Shown here: positions 63,122-64,000 of the stretch, piece by piece | How positions within the stretch are numbered: position 1 is the stretch's first letter | Layout of the letters: every line of letters begins with the position of its first letter | Program-made: the position numbers and the translations under genes | The notes under the pieces: generated by a model | What the model was told of the DNA's origin: nothing | The model's database searches: none | The model's input: only the letters and a program-made list of their open reading frames with translations | Source: Caproicibacterium lactatifermentans | Lineage (GTDB): Bacteria > Bacillota > Clostridia > Oscillospirales > Acutalibacteraceae | Length of the DNA stretch: 64,000 bases | NCBI RefSeq assembly: GCF_013315815.1 | Contig: NZ_CP046051.1 | Span: 1,054,001-1,118,000, forward strand | Reading direction: 5' to 3'

Positions 63122-63197
63122 TGGAGCGAACGACGAGGATCGAACTCGCTACCTCCACCTTGGCAAGGTGGCGCTCTACCAAATGAGCTACGTTCGC
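63122..63197 (-). tRNA. tRNA-Gly (GCC)
   Basis: 76 nt with CCA. Acceptor GCGAACG/CGTTCGC; anticodon stem CCACC/GGTGG, loop TTGCCAA. Confidence 0.95.
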
Positions 63198-63200
63198 AAA

Positions 63201-63276
63201 TGGTGCCTCCGAGCGGAATCGAACCACTGACACGGGGATTTTCAGTCCCCTGCTCTACCTACTGAGCTACAGAGGC
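63201..63276 (-). tRNA. tRNA-Phe (GAA)
   Basis: 76 nt with CCA. Acceptor GCCTCTG/CGGAGGC; anticodon stem GGGGA, loop CTGAAAA giving GAA. Confidence 0.95.
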
Positions 63277-63281
63277 AAAAA

Positions 63282-63358
63282 TGGCGACTCGGAACGGGAT
63301 CGAACCGTCGACCTCTAGCGTGACAGGCTAGCGTTCTAACCAGCTGAACTACCGAGCC
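63282..63358 (-). tRNA. tRNA-Asp (GTC)
   Basis: 77 nt with CCA. Acceptor GGCTCGG/CCGAGTC; loop CTGTCAC gives GTC. It is a substrate class for tgt/queA modification. Confidence 0.95.
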
Positions 63359-63363
63359 ACTGC

Positions 63364-63440
63364 TGGTGGGAACAATAGGACTCGAACCTATGACCCCCTG
63401 CTTGTAAGGCAGGTGCTCTAACCAGCTGAGCTATGCTCCC
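63364..63440 (-). tRNA. tRNA-Val (TAC)
   Basis: 77 nt with CCA. Acceptor GGGAGCA/TGTTCCC; loop TTACAA gives TAC. First gene of the array. Confidence 0.95.
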
Positions 63441-63481
63441 AATTTTTGCTGCGCTGCTGTTGTTTATCAGCGACGTGTATT

Positions 63482-63510
63482 ATAATACACCATCATTTGA
63501 TGAATGTCAA
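63482..63510 (-). promoter_or_regulatory. Promoter of the five-tRNA array
   Basis: Minus strand: TTGACA (63505-63510), 17-nt spacer, TATTAT (63482-63487), with a second TATAAT register 3 nt further on. About 40 nt upstream of tRNA-Val. Confidence 0.8.
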
Positions 63511-63526
63511 GGGATTTTTTAAAAAA

Positions 63527-64000
63527 TTATTTGTTGTTTTTGCTTTTTTCGACAGTAGCCGCCAAGCACTGCAGTTCTTCCTCGGAAAAACGATATTTAC
63601 GCCCACAAAATTGGCATGTTGCTTCCGCATATCCAGTTTTCTTATTTGCCAAAGAACGAATGTCTGCTGGAGACAGCGTTGACAGCGCGCGCAGCACCCG
63701 CTGTTTTGAACAGCCACAGGCATAGGCTACTTTGCTTTCGTCCAGCTTTTTAAACGGCATTCCCTGTAAAGCCAGGTCACACATATCTTCTATGCTATTC
63801 CCACAAGCCAGCATTTTTGTAACGGCGGGCAATTTTGCTGCATTCTTCTCCAGCTGTTCCAGCTCATCCCCTGTAACACCCGGCATACCCTGTATCAGCA
63901 AGCCGCCGGCCAGTATCTGCGCCTCGTTTTCTTTTCCCACCAAAACACCCAAAGCACACACCGTAGGTATCTGCTCACTATATGCATAGTACGCTGCCAA
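63527..64000 (-). CDS. hslO: Hsp33 redox-regulated chaperone, C-terminal part (N terminus beyond window)
   Basis: 157 codons of the 3' end; the start lies past the right edge. The zinc switch is intact: CGC in VAYACGCSKQRVLRAL and CQFC in ATCQFCGRKYRFSEEEL, giving the CxC...CxxC pattern that releases zinc and activates the chaperone upon oxidation. GMPGVTGDELEQLEKNA and the QGMPFKKLD segment also match the family. The gene ends 17 nt before the tRNA promoter, so the array is transcribed from its own promoter. Confidence 0.93.
   Translation of the reverse strand: MAAYYAYSEQIPTVCALGVLVGKENEAQILAGGLLIQGMPGVTGDELEQLEKNAAKLPAVTKMLACGNSIEDMCDLALQGMPFKKLDESKVAYACGCSKQRVLRALSTLSPADIRSLANKKTGYAEATCQFCGRKYRFSEEELQCLAATVEKSKNNK

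Noticed and set aside
63042..63440. CRISPR-like array of regularly spaced repeats
   Set aside because: The spaced elements are five different tRNA genes with encoded CCA; no CRISPR array was seen anywhere in the window.

Overview
The window reads as a chromosomal core region of an endospore-forming, low-to-moderate GC Clostridia member. Evidence is the uninterrupted sigK, a spoIIM-xerD pair, a CwlD-like amidase, a SCIFF peptide with its maturase, PolC-type polymerase III, a lysine riboswitch, a short HisG with HisZ, and an iron-sulphur L-serine dehydratase in two subunits. The protein style resembles Oscillospiraceae (Ruminococcaceae); this is an inference from gene content, not a database match. 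No prophage, IS element, transposase or CRISPR array was seen.

Layout. 1-4.0 kb: a truncated metallo-beta-lactamase-fold gene, exoA, tRNA-Leu with a near-ideal promoter, an unexplained structured RNA candidate, yebC, a cyclophilin and sigK. 4.2-7.2 kb: a secreted five-SH3b/C39 peptidase-like protein with long direct repeats, and a BASS-family transporter. 7.3-18.1 kb: the classic block pyrH-frr-uppS-cdsA-dxr-rseP-ispG-polC, covering pyrimidine, translation, isoprenoid and lipid precursors, site-2 protease and replication. 18.1-24.4 kb: hisZGDCBAIE, lacking hisH and hisF. 24.4-34.2 kb: a J-like membrane protein, an RluA-type synthase, radC-uvrB-uvrA, and sdaAB-sdaAA.

34.3-36.9 kb is the most unusual part. 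It holds an ECF S-component-like gene with a triple ACGT iteration at its promoter, then a unit made of a preQ1-I-like aptamer, a 32-codon ORF, an ECF S-component-like gene and a small radical SAM gene. A decayed gene fragment and its terminator follow. The unit may scavenge queuosine precursors; queA-tgt lies 12 kb away at 48.7-50.9 kb.

36.9-44.9 kb: comM/yifB, a SigH-like sigma factor, zinc-ribbon and DUF1858 proteins, trmK, a Nif3-like protein, rqcH, a glycosyltransferase and a small unknown. 45.0-48.6 kb (minus strand): asd-dapA-dapB-ACT, led by a lysine riboswitch and terminator. 48.7-53.6 kb: queA-tgt, yajC, a TIGR04086-like membrane protein, scfA and scfB. 53.9-57.7 kb: spoIIM-xerD, a DUF624 protein, and a second tyrosine recombinase next to a perfect 30-bp palindrome. 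57.8-64 kb: a DUF6873-like protein, a small Cys-rich protein, radA, cwlD, a MATE pump, a uracil/hypoxanthine-DNA glycosylase-like protein, five tRNAs (Val, Asp, Phe, Gly, Cys in transcription order) and a truncated hslO.

Start sites were chosen by ribosome-binding-site spacing and family N termini. Residue positions are hand counts and approximate. No alignments, folding programs or database searches were run.
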